A stretch of DNA of 64,000 nucleotides. Source: Chryseomonas sp014190935. Its GTDB lineage: Bacteria; Pseudomonadota; Gammaproteobacteria; Pseudomonadales; Pseudomonadaceae. The stretch is taken from positions 682,001-746,000 of the forward strand of contig NZ_JACHVV010000002.1 in the NCBI RefSeq assembly GCF_014190935.1. Direction: 5' to 3'. Position numbers and translations under genes: made by a program. Under the pieces are notes generated by a model that had not been told where the DNA came from, did not search any database, and was given only the letters and a program-made list of their open reading frames with translations. Below are positions 29,701 through 37,961 of the stretch, in pieces (positions within the stretch are counted from its first letter, which is position 1; each line of letters starts with the position of its first letter).

Positions 29701-31609
29701 CCTGGAAGGTGTCGTTGAGTTGCTGCAGATCCAGCTCCAGGCCGGCCACGGTGGTGAAGGCGAAATCGTGGATCCAGTAGCGGCGGCCATTGCGATGGCG
29801 CAGCTCATAGGGGAATTCGCCGAGCACGCGCAGACCGAGATTTTCCAGGATCGGCAGGACGTCCGACAGCGCCAGGGGCGTGTCGGCGTGGTAGAGCTTG
29901 CAGTGCAAGATGTTGTCGCCGGTCTGGGTCAGCGGCTGGTAGAAGCCCATGGCCAGACGGCGATCGTCCTTCAGGGCCAGCAGGTGACGCATGTCCACCA
30001 CGGCCAGATGCGGGGCGAAGCGCTCACGGTAGCCGGCCGGGAAGCCCAGCGGATAGTCGGCCAGGATGGAGGTGCCCTGGGCTTCGCCGAAGCTGTCCAC
30101 CATCAGGCTGGCGAAGTCGTCCTTCCAGCTGCGGCAGGCCTGCACCATCTCCTGCTCCAGGCGCGCCGGATCGACGTCCTGCGGCTGCAGCGGATCGACG
30201 CGCAGGATGAACTGCACCCGCGCCAGCACGGATTCGGAGAAGAAGGTCCAGAATTCGCAGTCGGTGCCATGCAGGCGATCCATGAGGATCTGCTGCATGC
30301 GCTGGCGCACTTCGGTGGAATAGATGTCGCGCGGTACATAGGCCAGGCAATAGAAGAACTGGCCATAGGGATCGCGGCGCAGGAAGACGCGGACCTTGCT
30401 GCGCTCCTGGATCTGCACGATGGCCATGGCCGTGCTGAACAGATCGTCCACCGGGGTCTGGAACAGATCGTCGCGCGGCAGGCCTTCGAGGACCTGGGCC
30501 AGTTCCTTGCCCAGGTGGGCGCTGCTGTCGAAGTCGGCGCGCCGGCGCACCTCGTCGACCTTGCGGCGGATATAGGGAATCTCGCGCACGCTGTCGTTGT
30601 AGACGCTGGAGGTATAGAGGCCCATGAAGCGGTGCTCGCGCACCACCCGGCCGCTGGCGTCCACTTCGCGCAGGGAAACAAAATCGGGATAGGCCGGGCG
30701 ATGCACCCGGCTCGGGTCGGCCGCCTTGGCGAAGGACAGCAGCACCGGTTCGCGCAGATAACGCAGCGGCTCACCGGACAACGTGATCTCGGCGGTCTCG
30801 GGGCGACCGCGCAGGCGGCGCGACAGGCCAAGCAGGGAGTCGGGCACATAGCGTTGCACCGCGGTCTCGCCGTCGCCTTCGACGGTGAATTCCTCATAGC
30901 CGAGGAAGGTGAACCTGTCGTCGCGGAGCCAGTCGAGGAAGGCCTTCACCTCGGCCAGTTCACCCTCCTCCACGCCGGCCGGACGTCGATCCAGCCAGGT
31001 CAGCAGGTCGGCGACCTTGGCCTTCATGGCGGCGTAGTCACCGACGGTCAGCCGGACCTCGCCGAGGATCTCCTGCAGCGCAGCTTCGAGGGTGCGCAAC
31101 TCGGTGGCGGCCGCACAGCGGTCGATCTCGAGGAACATCAGGGCTTCGCGGGTGACCCCCTCGCCCTGCTGGCCCTTGGGCAGCAACTCGAGCAGGCGAC
31201 CCTGGGCGTCCCGGCGCACGCTGAGGACACTGTTCTGCAAGGTATGGACGCTATAGCCCTGGCGGTTGAGCTCCATCCGCACCGAATCCACCAGGAAGGG
31301 AGAGTCGGCGTGGAGCACCTCGACCACGGTGTGGCTCGATTGCCAGCCGTGTCGTTCGTAGTCCGGATTGAAGACCTGCACCCGCGGCTCGGCCGGATCG
31401 AAGACATCCAGCAGGCGCCAGGCCGACAGCACGCAGCCGACCAGATCGGACAGCCGACGCTGGGTGAGTTCTTCCAGCGGGACGATGCCGAAGAACTGGG
31501 CGGTGAAGCGATCCAGTTGTTCGAGGGTGTCCCCTTCGACATGGGCCGCGAGGGCATTCTTGAGTTGTTGTTGGAAATCCGCTTGGCTGGCAGCGGTGAA
31601 AAACGCCAT
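26762..31609 (-). CDS. gdhB: NAD-specific glutamate dehydrogenase, ~180-kDa class
   Basis: 1615-residue catabolic enzyme converting glutamate to 2-oxoglutarate and ammonia with NAD; it is arginine-induced in P. aeruginosa. ATG 31609 (MAFFTAASQADFQQQLKNAL) has GGAG about 7 bases upstream. The N-terminal ~700 residues are ACT-like regulatory segments. The dehydrogenase core includes GGLRWSDREEDYRTEVLGLV, KNSVIVPVGAKGGFV with the catalytic Lys, and WNGGIGTYVK in the nucleotide-binding part. Length matches the large GDH class (~1620). Transcribed alone, with a strong terminator. Confidence 0.95.
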   Translation of the reverse strand: MAFFTAASQADFQQQLKNALAAHVEGDTLEQLDRFTAQFFGIVPLEELTQRRLSDLVGCVLSAWRLLDVFDPAEPRVQVFNPDYERHGWQSSHTVVEVLHADSPFLVDSVRMELNRQGYSVHTLQNSVLSVRRDAQGRLLELLPKGQQGEGVTREALMFLEIDRCAAATELRTLEAALQEILGEVRLTVGDYAAMKAKVADLLTWLDRRPAGVEEGELAEVKAFLDWLRDDRFTFLGYEEFTVEGDGETAVQRYVPDSLLGLSRRLRGRPETAEITLSGEPLRYLREPVLLSFAKAADPSRVHRPAYPDFVSLREVDASGRVVREHRFMGLYTSSVYNDSVREIPYIRRKVDEVRRRADFDSSAHLGKELAQVLEGLPRDDLFQTPVDDLFSTAMAIVQIQERSKVRVFLRRDPYGQFFYCLAYVPRDIYSTEVRQRMQQILMDRLHGTDCEFWTFFSESVLARVQFILRVDPLQPQDVDPARLEQEMVQACRSWKDDFASLMVDSFGEAQGTSILADYPLGFPAGYRERFAPHLAVVDMRHLLALKDDRRLAMGFYQPLTQTGDNILHCKLYHADTPLALSDVLPILENLGLRVLGEFPYELRHRNGRRYWIHDFAFTTVAGLELDLQQLNDTFQDAFVQVVDGQAENDSFNRLVLTAGLPWRDVAVLRAYARYLKQIRIGFDIGYIAATLNAHVDIARELVRLFRMKFYLARRMTSEDLDDKQQRLEQAILSALDDVAVLNEDRILRRYLDLIKATLRTNVFQTDAAGKPKAYFSFKLDPKAIPELPRPVPRYEIFVYSPRVEGVHLRFGNVARGGLRWSDREEDYRTEVLGLVKAQQVKNSVIVPVGAKGGFVPRRLPTGGSRDDIQAEAIACYRIFISGLLDITDNLKEGEVVPPAAVVRYDGDDPYLVVAADKGTATFSDIANGIAQDYGFWLDDAFASGGSAGYDHKKMGITSRGAWVSVQRHFRERGIDVQTDPVTVVGIGDMAGDVFGNGLLRSRSLELVAAFNHLHIFIDPNPDAERSYVERERLFNLPRSSWTDYDASLISQGGGIFPRSAKRIAISPEMKARFELQADHLTPNELINALLKAPVDLIWNGGIGTYVKASFESHADIGDKANDALRVDGCDLRAKVIGEGGNLGMSQLARVEFGLHGGACNTDFIDNAGGVDCSDHEVNIKILLGDVVSAGDMTVKQRNTLMGEMTDEVGELVVANNYMQTGALSLAEYRARTHLAEYQRLIVDLEGRGKLDRTLEFLPSDEVLAERAAKEQGLTRAELSVLISYSKIDLKEQLLASSVPDDDYLARDMQGAFPQRLTEQFPEAMARHRLKREIVANQIANDLINHMGITFVQRLCESTGMSAADVARAYVVMRDVLHLPHWWRQVEALDHQVPAELQLRLMSELMRLGRRATRWFLRSHRSGLDAGAVAAFFGPRIAALGVRLDELLQGEPRQDWEERFRAYTEAGVPELLARVVAGTNHIYTLLPVIQAAEVTAQDPLEVAATWFAAGDVLDLAWYQQQLNQLPVANAWQALAREAFRDEVDVQQRTITVAMLNLSEAPSDPEARLSLWLERHRAAVERWRGLLVDLRNASGQDYAMYSVASRELADLASSSV

Positions 31610-31801
31610 AACCGTACTCCGTCCTGAAGGTGCTGTGGGCTTCGCTCCGCAGAGGACAGGCCTCTCCCGGAGCGAGTTCCACGAGGGACGAGGCCGGACT
31701 GCACCAAAAAAGTGCAAGGATGCAGTGCCGCTAGAGTAGCCGGCAAAGCCGCCTGCGCACGTACGTCAGGGCGACAACAAGATTCAGCTGCGGAACGGAT
31801 C

Positions 31802-32011
31802 TCAATAGTGCGGCGGCGGGGCTTCGTCCGGCATGCCGCCACCGCCTGTGCTCTGCAACTCCGCCTGGCGTTCGGCCAGCATGCGGATCTGCGCCGCGCA
31901 GCGATCCAGGGTCCGCTGCTGCTCGACGATGATGTCGTTCAGGGTCTGGATGGTGTCGTCCTGGAAAGCCTGGCGCATCTCCAGGTCGGCGATACGTTCT
32001 TCGAGGGTCAT
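31802..32011 (-). CDS. slyX: SlyX family protein, 69 aa
   Basis: Short coiled-coil protein (MTLEERIADLEMRQAFQDDT ... LNDIIVEQQRTLDRCAAQI) with the SlyX ending GMPDEAPPPHY. Its biochemical role is unknown even in E. coli. The start at 32011 overlaps the upstream HIT gene stop by 4 bases, so the two form a translationally coupled pair. Confidence 0.9.
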   Translation of the reverse strand: MTLEERIADLEMRQAFQDDTIQTLNDIIVEQQRTLDRCAAQIRMLAERQAELQSTGGGGMPDEAPPPHY

Positions 32012-32424
32012 GCCTGTGCCTCCTGTTCGAGCTGCACCCGCCAGCGCTCGGCAGCGGCATGGCCGGCTTCGGCGACATAGGGCTCGCGTGGCGAGTGTCC
32101 CCATACCGGACCGGGCCAGGCCGGATCACCCTCCTGCCGCAGCAGGACATGCAGGTGCAATTGCCGGACGACGTTACCTAGGGCGCCGATGTTCAATTTG
32201 CAGTCAGGGTGAGCGTTACGCAACACCTGGGCAACAAGTGTCACCTCTCGCCACAGTTGTGCCTGGTCCCGGGGTGACAGGTCGAGGACCTCGGTAACAC
32301 TTTCCCGACGGGGCACCAGCACCAGCCAGTCATAGCGGCGATCGTTCAGCAGCAACACCTGGCACAGCGTCAAGGACGCCACTTCCAGGGAATCGCCGGC
32401 CAGTCGTGGATCTATTTGGAACAT
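32008..32424 (-). CDS. HIT-domain nucleotide-binding protein
   Basis: 138-residue histidine-triad superfamily protein, probably hydrolysing AMP-linked or dinucleoside phosphates. ATG 32424 is preceded by AGGAGATGAG. HIT landmarks: LVLVPRRESVTEVLDL and DCKLNIGALGNVVRQLHLHVL. The triad reads QLHLHVL, so the first His of HxHxHxx is Gln while the middle (catalytic) His is kept. The C-terminus is longer than in HinT and rich in Trp/Pro. Co-transcribed with slyX. Confidence 0.85.
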   Translation of the reverse strand: MFQIDPRLAGDSLEVASLTLCQVLLLNDRRYDWLVLVPRRESVTEVLDLSPRDQAQLWREVTLVAQVLRNAHPDCKLNIGALGNVVRQLHLHVLLRQEGDPAWPGPVWGHSPREPYVAEAGHAAAERWRVQLEQEAQA

Positions 32425-32482
32425 CTCATCTCCTGCTAACACCAGTCAGCACTAAAAGTGTGCACGGCTTGGGGAACGTGAA

Positions 32483-32502
32483 ACCTTTGGTGTCACAAAG
32501 GT
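32483..32502. promoter_or_regulatory. Inverted repeat ACCTTTG-6-CAAAGGT
   Basis: Perfect 7-bp arms with spacer GTGTCA, 59 bases upstream of the HIT gene start on the minus strand and about 290 bases upstream of oprD. Possible operator; no regulator assigned. Confidence 0.35.
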
Positions 32503-32627
32503 GCAACCAACCCTCCCGAAACTGCCCGTCACCTGGGGAGTGGCCTGGCGATAGACAGGCGGGCTCGGTGTTTGAGGATTTGTGCACGCTTTTTGCTATC
32601 ACGATCCGGGTACGACGATCGGACGGG

Positions 32628-32654
32628 AACTCTTAAAGAGCTTTCTTAAGAGTT
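32628..32654. promoter_or_regulatory. Inverted repeat AACTCTTAA-9-TTAAGAGTT upstream of oprD
   Basis: Perfect 9-bp arms separated by AGAGCTTTC, about 140 bases upstream of the oprD ATG. AT-rich and symmetrical, so a good candidate operator or a hairpin in a long leader. Confidence 0.45.
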
Positions 32655-32792
32655 CTGGTTAATCCGCTCATCACACGCAAAATTTTGATGAAGCCTATCG
32701 CCCCTCCGAGAGAGGTGCTATATGTGCCGCCATTAGAACAAACAGCCACGGCTGACACGATGGCTGACTTTCAACCCAAAGGAGCATTTCTG

Positions 32793-34106
32793 ATGCAAGC
32801 GATGAAGTGGAGCATTCTCGCCCTGGCAGTAGCCGCAGGGACCACTCAACTGGCTTTCGCCGACCAGCAGTCCGAATCCAAGGGCTTTGTCGAAGACAGC
32901 AAGCTGACCCTGTTGAACCGCAACTACTACTTCAACCGGGATCTCAAGAACGGCGCCAACGATCGTAAAGATTGGAGCCATGGCTTCCTGATGAACTACG
33001 CATCGGGCTTCACTCAGGGCACCGTGGGTGTCGGTGTGGACGCCTTTGGCTACCTGGGTCTGAAACTGGACGGTGGCCGCGGCCACGTCGGTTCCGGCAA
33101 CCTGCAGATCGACAGCGACGGTCGCAACAAGGACGAGTACTCCACTGCTGGCGCCGCCGTCAAACTGCGCGTCTCCAACACCGTCCTGAAGTACGGCAAC
33201 GTGCAGCCCACCTCCCCGGTCTTCGCCGTGGGTGGCAGCCGCCTGTTCCCGCAGACCGCTACCGGCTTCATGCTGACCAGCGAAGAGATCGAGAATCTGT
33301 TCCTGGAAGCCGGCCACATCACCGCTGCGCGTGACCGTACCAACACCTACCACGATGGCAACCTGGGCTCGACGTACGCTTCCGGCATTACTTCCAGCTC
33401 CGGCGATTACGTAGGTGGCAAGTACAAGATCAACGATCAGCTGAATGCGTCGCTGTACTACGGCCGTCTGGAAGATCTGTGGAACCAGTACTACGCCAAC
33501 GTCAACTTCGTGCAGCCGCTGAGTGCCAATCAGGCGCTGACCTTTGACTTCAACTACTACCACACCAAGGACACCGGCAGCGCCAAGCTGGGCGACTTCA
33601 GCAACAACGCCTACTCGCTGGCCGCCGCCTACAGCATCGATGCCCACACCTTCACCCTGGCCTACCAGGGCGTAAGTAGCGATGCGCCGTTCGACTACGT
33701 CGGCGTGGGTGGCAGGGGCGCCAATACCGGCAACGGTGGCGACAGTATCTTCCTGGCCAACTCCATCCAGTACTCCGACTTCAACGCCTCCGGCGAGAAG
33801 TCCTGGCAGGCGCGCTACGACCTGAACATGGCGACCCTGGGCGTACCCGGCCTGAGCTTCATGGCCCGTTACATCTACGGTCACGACATCGACGCTCCCA
33901 AAGGCGGCACCGCCTACGCTGGCCTGTACCAGGATGGCGACAAAGAGCGCGAGACCAACGTCGAAGCCAAGTACGTCCTGCAAAGCGGCCCGGCCAAGGA
34001 CCTGTCCTTCCGCGTCCGCCAAGCCTGGCACCGTGGCGACGCCAGCACCGGCGGCACCGTCAACGAGTTCCGCCTGATCACCGAGTACCCGCTGAACATC
34101 CTCTAA
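32793..34106 (+). CDS. oprD: OprD-family outer-membrane porin
   Basis: 437-residue 18-stranded barrel for basic amino acids or other small organic substrates. ATG 32793 follows AAAGGAGC. The signal peptide ends near residue 23 (LAFA/DQQS). OprD hallmarks: LLNRNYYFNRDLK, GFTQGTVGVGVDAFGYLGLK, PVFAVGGSRLFPQTATGF, and the C-terminal strand FRLITEYPLNIL with a hydrophobic last residue. As I recall, oprD of P. aeruginosa also sits next to proS, supporting orthology, but OprD, OprE and OprQ are close relatives and the substrate is not proven. Confidence 0.85.
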   Translation: MQAMKWSILALAVAAGTTQLAFADQQSESKGFVEDSKLTLLNRNYYFNRDLKNGANDRKDWSHGFLMNYASGFTQGTVGVGVDAFGYLGLKLDGGRGHVGSGNLQIDSDGRNKDEYSTAGAAVKLRVSNTVLKYGNVQPTSPVFAVGGSRLFPQTATGFMLTSEEIENLFLEAGHITAARDRTNTYHDGNLGSTYASGITSSSGDYVGGKYKINDQLNASLYYGRLEDLWNQYYANVNFVQPLSANQALTFDFNYYHTKDTGSAKLGDFSNNAYSLAAAYSIDAHTFTLAYQGVSSDAPFDYVGVGGRGANTGNGGDSIFLANSIQYSDFNASGEKSWQARYDLNMATLGVPGLSFMARYIYGHDIDAPKGGTAYAGLYQDGDKERETNVEAKYVLQSGPAKDLSFRVRQAWHRGDASTGGTVNEFRLITEYPLNIL

Positions 34107-34134
34107 TAGAGGCCAGCGTCTCGCACGATCCAGC

Positions 34135-34163
34135 AGCCCGGCATTCGCCGGGCTGTTCTTTTC
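34135..34163 (+). terminator. Terminator after oprD
   Basis: AGCCCGGC-ATTC-GCCGGGCT stem followed by GTTCTTTT, 28 bases after the oprD stop. Confidence 0.85.
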
Positions 34164-34258
34164 CGGCCTCCGGTCGGCGCCACCCGCGTCCCTGTACGCC
34201 CTGCCCCACCCCGCCGTACAATGCCGGTCCCGTCTCGATGCCGACAGACCGCCTAGCC

Positions 34259-35965
34259 ATGCGTACCAGCCAGTTCCTGCTGTCCACCCTCAAAGAAACC
34301 CCTTCCGATGCCGTGGTGATCAGCCACCAGCTGCTGCTGCGTGCCGGCATGATCCGCAAGCTGGCCTCAGGTCTCTATACCTGGCTGCCGCTGGGCCTGC
34401 GCGTGCTGCGCAAGGTGGAAGCCGTGGTCCGTGAGGAAATGAACGCCACCGGCGCCCTGGAGGTGCTGATGCCGGCGATCCAGCCCGCCGAGCTGTGGCA
34501 GGAATCCGGTCGCTGGGAACAGTACGGCCCCGAGCTGCTGCGCCTGAAGGACCGTCATCAGCGCGATTTCTGCGTGGGTCCGACCCACGAGGAAGTCATC
34601 ACCGACCTGATGCGCAACGAGTTGAACAGCTACAAGCAGCTGCCGATCAACCTGTACCAGATCCAGACCAAGTTCCGTGACGAGATCCGCCCGCGCTTCG
34701 GTCTGATGCGCGGCCGCGAATTCGTCATGAAGGATGCCTACTCCTTCCACCTGAACCAGGCGTCGCTGCAGCAAACCTACGACGCCATGTACCAGGCGTA
34801 CTGCAACGTCTTCAGCCGCCTGGGCCTGAATTTCCGTCCGGTGCAGGCCGACAACGGTTCCATCGGTGGCAGCGGTTCCCACGAATTCCATGTGCTGGCC
34901 GGCTCCGGTGAAGACGACATCGCCTTCAGCGACAGCTCCGACTACGCCGCCAACATCGAGAAGGCCGAGGCCCTGCCGCGGGAAACCGCGCGCGGCGCCG
35001 CCAGCGAAGAGTTGCGCCTGGTCGATACCCCCGACACCAAGACCATCGCCGATCTGGTGGAGAAATTCGGTCTGGCCATCGAGAAGACCGTGAAGACCCT
35101 GGTCGTGCGTGGCGCCGAGGAAGGCACCCTGGTCGCCTTGGTGGTGCGTGGCGATCACGAACTCAACGAGATCAAGGCGGCCAACCTGCCGGAAGTCGCC
35201 AGCCCTCTGGTGTTCGCCACCGAACCGGAAATCCGTGCGGCCATCGGCGCCAGCCCCGGCTCCCTTGGCCCGATGAATCTGTCGATTCCCTGCATCGTCG
35301 ATCGCTCGGTGGCCCTGATGAGCGACTTCGGCATCGGCGCCAATCAGGAAGACAAGCACTATTTCGGCGTGAACTGGGAGCGTGATCTGCCGCTGCCCCA
35401 GGTCGCCGACCTGCGCAACGTGGTGGCCGGCGATCCGAGCCCCGATGGCCAGGGCACCCTGGTGATCAAGCGCGGCATCGAAGTGGGCCACATCTTCCAG
35501 CTAGGCACCAAGTACAGCGAGGCGATGAAGCTGTCGGTCCTGGGCGAGGAAGGCAAGCCTACCCTTCTCACCATGGGCTGCTACGGTATCGGGGTGTCCC
35601 GCGTGGTCGCCGCCGCCATCGAGCAGAATCACGACGAGCGTGGCATCCGCTGGCCGGCTGCCCTGGCACCCTTCCAGATCGCCCTGGTGCCGATGAAGTA
35701 CGAGAACGCCGCGGTGAAGGAGGCGACCGATCGCCTCTATGCCGAGCTGAAGGCCGCCGGCTTCGACGTGCTGCTGGACGACCGTGACAAGAAGACCAGC
35801 CCCGGTGTGAAGTTCGCCGACATGGAGCTGATCGGTATCCCCCATCGCCTGGTGGTGGGTGAGCGCGGTCTCAATGAAGGCCTGGTCGAATACAAGGGCC
35901 GTACCGATAGCGACAGCCAGAACATCGCCCTGGCCGAAATCGTCGGCTTCCTCAAGGCCCGCTGA
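34259..35965 (+). CDS. proS: Prolyl-tRNA synthetase
   Basis: 568-residue class II synthetase charging tRNA-Pro. ATG 34259 (MRTSQFLLSTLKETPSDA) fits the family; the longer frame to 34238 is not needed. Class II motifs: motif 1 near GMIRKLASGLYTWLPLG, motif 2 FRDEIRPRFGLMRGREFVMKDAYSF (split here: FRDEIRPRFGL and GREFVMKDAYSF), and motif 3 GCYGIGVSRVVAA. The INS editing domain lies between motifs 2 and 3 (ETARGAAS ... SLGPMNL). Normal bacterial-type length. Confidence 0.96.
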   Translation: MRTSQFLLSTLKETPSDAVVISHQLLLRAGMIRKLASGLYTWLPLGLRVLRKVEAVVREEMNATGALEVLMPAIQPAELWQESGRWEQYGPELLRLKDRHQRDFCVGPTHEEVITDLMRNELNSYKQLPINLYQIQTKFRDEIRPRFGLMRGREFVMKDAYSFHLNQASLQQTYDAMYQAYCNVFSRLGLNFRPVQADNGSIGGSGSHEFHVLAGSGEDDIAFSDSSDYAANIEKAEALPRETARGAASEELRLVDTPDTKTIADLVEKFGLAIEKTVKTLVVRGAEEGTLVALVVRGDHELNEIKAANLPEVASPLVFATEPEIRAAIGASPGSLGPMNLSIPCIVDRSVALMSDFGIGANQEDKHYFGVNWERDLPLPQVADLRNVVAGDPSPDGQGTLVIKRGIEVGHIFQLGTKYSEAMKLSVLGEEGKPTLLTMGCYGIGVSRVVAAAIEQNHDERGIRWPAALAPFQIALVPMKYENAAVKEATDRLYAELKAAGFDVLLDDRDKKTSPGVKFADMELIGIPHRLVVGERGLNEGLVEYKGRTDSDSQNIALAEIVGFLKAR

Positions 35966-35976
35966 GGGCTACCGCT

Positions 35977-36006
35977 CCAGGTCAGGCGTCCGTGCGCCTG
36001 ACCTGG
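35977..36006. terminator. Bidirectional hairpin between proS and acyP
   Basis: CCAGGTCAGGCG (35977-35988) pairs perfectly with CGCCTGACCTGG (35995-36006). The 12-bp stem overlaps the end of acyP and lies 12 bases after proS, between convergent genes. No T run on either side. Confidence 0.6.
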
Positions 36007-36269
36007 AACTCGGTCAGGCCTGCGCAGGCCACCTCCTCCAGCTCCACCCCGGTCACCTCGGCCGCTGCCGGTCCCTGCCAGAGCCAGAGCTCCAGCCGGG
36101 CCAGGGCTTCGACCGAACCTTCCAGGTGGCACTCCACCCGGCCATCCGCCAGATTCCGCACCCAGCCGGTGACGCCCAGTCGCTGCGCCTCCTGCCGCGT
36201 GCTCTCGCGGTAGTAGACGCCCTGTACGCGGCCACTGATCAGGCCACGATACGCCGCGCTTTTCGTCAT
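35982..36269 (-). CDS. Acylphosphatase
   Basis: 95-residue enzyme hydrolysing carboxyl-phosphate bonds such as acetyl- or carbamoyl-phosphate. ATG 36269 gives the standard N-terminus. Both catalytic residues are present: Arg21 in GRVQGVYYR and Asn39 in GWVRN. NLADGRVECHLEG follows as usual. Its start overlaps the YihY-family gene stop by 4 bases. Confidence 0.93.
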   Translation of the reverse strand: MTKSAAYRGLISGRVQGVYYRESTRQEAQRLGVTGWVRNLADGRVECHLEGSVEALARLELWLWQGPAAAEVTGVELEEVACAGLTEFQVRRTDA

Positions 36270-37516
36270 CGCGGGGCGCTCCTTTCTTCCAGCGCCGGCG
36301 CGACCTTGAGCCACTGGGCCACGCTTCCGGCGAGCAGGTCATGACGTTGTGCCTGCAGCTGTGCGAAGGCCTCCTGCAACTGCGGATACCAGTCACCGGG
36401 AAAACGTTCGGCGGGCGGCCAGCAATCCGGCGCAGGCGGTGCCCAGGGCGCGCGATCCAGCAGATCCAGGAGCGCATAGCCATGCAGGTCGCGGCAGAGC
36501 ACCCAATGGCCACTGTCGTTCTGGCACACCAGGCGTTCCTGTTGCAGGAAAGCCAGCACCGCGTGCCATTCATGCTCCGGCAGCTTCCAGCCGGCCTGGT
36601 GCAGTCGCCCCAGGTGCAGGCTGGAGCCGCTCTGCTGGCGCTCCAGGAAGGCCCGCAGCACGGCGAGCAGGATGAAGAAGGCCGGCAGGGGCGCGCGGCG
36701 CCAGTGATGGGTGGTGGACAGGCTGCAGACCACCTCCGCGCCCAGCAGCACGATCAGCCAGCAGACATAGATCCAGACCAGGAACAGCGGCACCGTGGCG
36801 AAGGCGCCATAGATCAGTTGGTAGCCGGGGAAATAGAAGACATAGAGGCCGAACAGGCTCTTGGCCGCCTCGAACAGCACGCCGGTCAGGGCTCCGCCGA
36901 TCAGTGCGTGGCGCAGCGGGACCCGGGTATTGGGCACGGCCGCGTACATCAGGGTGAAGGCGGCGATGCTGAACAGCAGCGGCGTGACCTTGAGCAGCGC
37001 TTGGGCGCCGGACATGCCGTAGGAGCCGAACACCAGGGCCACCGAGGCCAGGTAGGTGCTCATGGCGAAACCGGCGCCCAGCAGCAGGGGCCCCAGGCTG
37101 AGCACCGCCCAGTAGAGCAGGAAGCTGGAGACCCCGCGCCGCGGAATGCGCACGCGCCAGATGTCATTGAAGGTCTTTTCCACCGTCACCAGCATGAAGA
37201 AGGACGTCACCGCCAGCAGGCCCACGCCCAGCCAGGTCAGATGGCGGGCCTGCTCGATGAAGTTGCGCAGGTACTCTTCCAGGGTCGCCCCGGTGGAGGG
37301 CACGAAATTGCGGAAGATGAAGGCCTGGATCTGCACTTCCGTACCCTGGAAGGCAGGAATCGCCGAGAGCATGGCGAAGGTCACGGTCATCACCGGGACC
37401 ACGGCGAACAGCGTGGTGTAGGTCAGGGCCGCGGCGTTGTTGGGCGCGCGATCCTCGATGAAGCGGTCGGCGAGATAGCGAACGAAGGACAGCAGTTCAC
37501 GCAAGCGGGCCGGCAT
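36266..37516 (-). CDS. YihY/UPF0761 family inner-membrane protein
   Basis: 416-residue membrane protein formerly called ribonuclease BN; that activity belongs to another protein, so the function is unknown. ATG 37516 has GAGG upstream. The family signature APNNAAALTYTTLFAVVPVM lies near residues 23-42. About six membrane helices end near residue 270 (FLVWIYVCWLIVLLGAEV). A ~140-residue cytoplasmic tail (HQAGWKLPEHEWHAVLAFLQ) resembles a winged-helix-like extension common in this family. Coupled to acyP by a 4-base overlap. Confidence 0.88.
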   Translation of the reverse strand: MPARLRELLSFVRYLADRFIEDRAPNNAAALTYTTLFAVVPVMTVTFAMLSAIPAFQGTEVQIQAFIFRNFVPSTGATLEEYLRNFIEQARHLTWLGVGLLAVTSFFMLVTVEKTFNDIWRVRIPRRGVSSFLLYWAVLSLGPLLLGAGFAMSTYLASVALVFGSYGMSGAQALLKVTPLLFSIAAFTLMYAAVPNTRVPLRHALIGGALTGVLFEAAKSLFGLYVFYFPGYQLIYGAFATVPLFLVWIYVCWLIVLLGAEVVCSLSTTHHWRRAPLPAFFILLAVLRAFLERQQSGSSLHLGRLHQAGWKLPEHEWHAVLAFLQQERLVCQNDSGHWVLCRDLHGYALLDLLDRAPWAPPAPDCWPPAERFPGDWYPQLQEAFAQLQAQRHDLLAGSVAQWLKVAPALEERSAPR

Positions 37517-37607
37517 TGGCGGTTCCTCGAAAGGCACGGTCAAGGGCTGGCGCGGCAGTCCTCGCCAACCCGCTACAATGGGCATCTTACCTTCTATGGA
37601 TCTGCCC

Positions 37608-37961
37608 ATGAGTGAAATCGTCCTCTATCACAACCCGCGCTGTTCGAAATCGCGCGCGGCGCTTGCGCTGCTGCAAAGCCGCGAGCTAGCCGTATCCGTG
37701 GTGCCCTACCTGGAGACGCCGCCGGATGCCAGCGCCTTGCGCGAGCTGCTCGCCAAGCTGGGCCTGGAGGCGCGCCAGTTGCTGCGCACCGGCGAGGAGG
37801 CCTATCGCGAGTTGAACCTGGCCGATCCGACGCTGGACGAAGACGCCCTGATCGCGGCCATGGCCGCCCATCCCAAGCTGATCGAAAGACCCATCGCCGT
37901 GTGCGGCGAACGCGCCGTCGTCGGTCGTCCCCCCGAGCGTGTCCTGGAGATCCTGCAATGA
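37608..37961 (+). CDS. arsC: ArsC-family (glutaredoxin-dependent) arsenate reductase-like protein
   Basis: 117-residue thioredoxin-fold protein. The active-site Cys12 lies in HNPRCSKSRAAL, the arsenate reductase pattern, followed by PYLETPPD and LIERPIAVCGERAVVGRPPE, where Arg residues bind the oxyanion. ATG 37608 is the family start. No arsB or arsR is nearby, so arsenate resistance is not certain. Its stop overlaps wrbA by 4 bases, as in other Pseudomonas. Confidence 0.88.
   Translation: MSEIVLYHNPRCSKSRAALALLQSRELAVSVVPYLETPPDASALRELLAKLGLEARQLLRTGEEAYRELNLADPTLDEDALIAAMAAHPKLIERPIAVCGERAVVGRPPERVLEILQ

Larger units (their letters stand above)
32425..32792. other. Divergent intergenic region HIT/slyX - oprD, 368 bp
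   Basis: Carries two perfect inverted repeats (listed separately), AT-rich DNA around 32590-32690 and the oprD ribosome site AAAGGAGC (32778-32785). No small ORF with supporting signals. The oprD promoter is expected here but I cannot fix its -10/-35. Confidence 0.5.

Noticed and set aside
29186..31627. An 813-codon plus-strand open frame opposite gdhB
   Set aside because: Antisense shadow of a verified long gene; the translation has no recognisable domain and is His/Gln/Val-biased as such shadows are.
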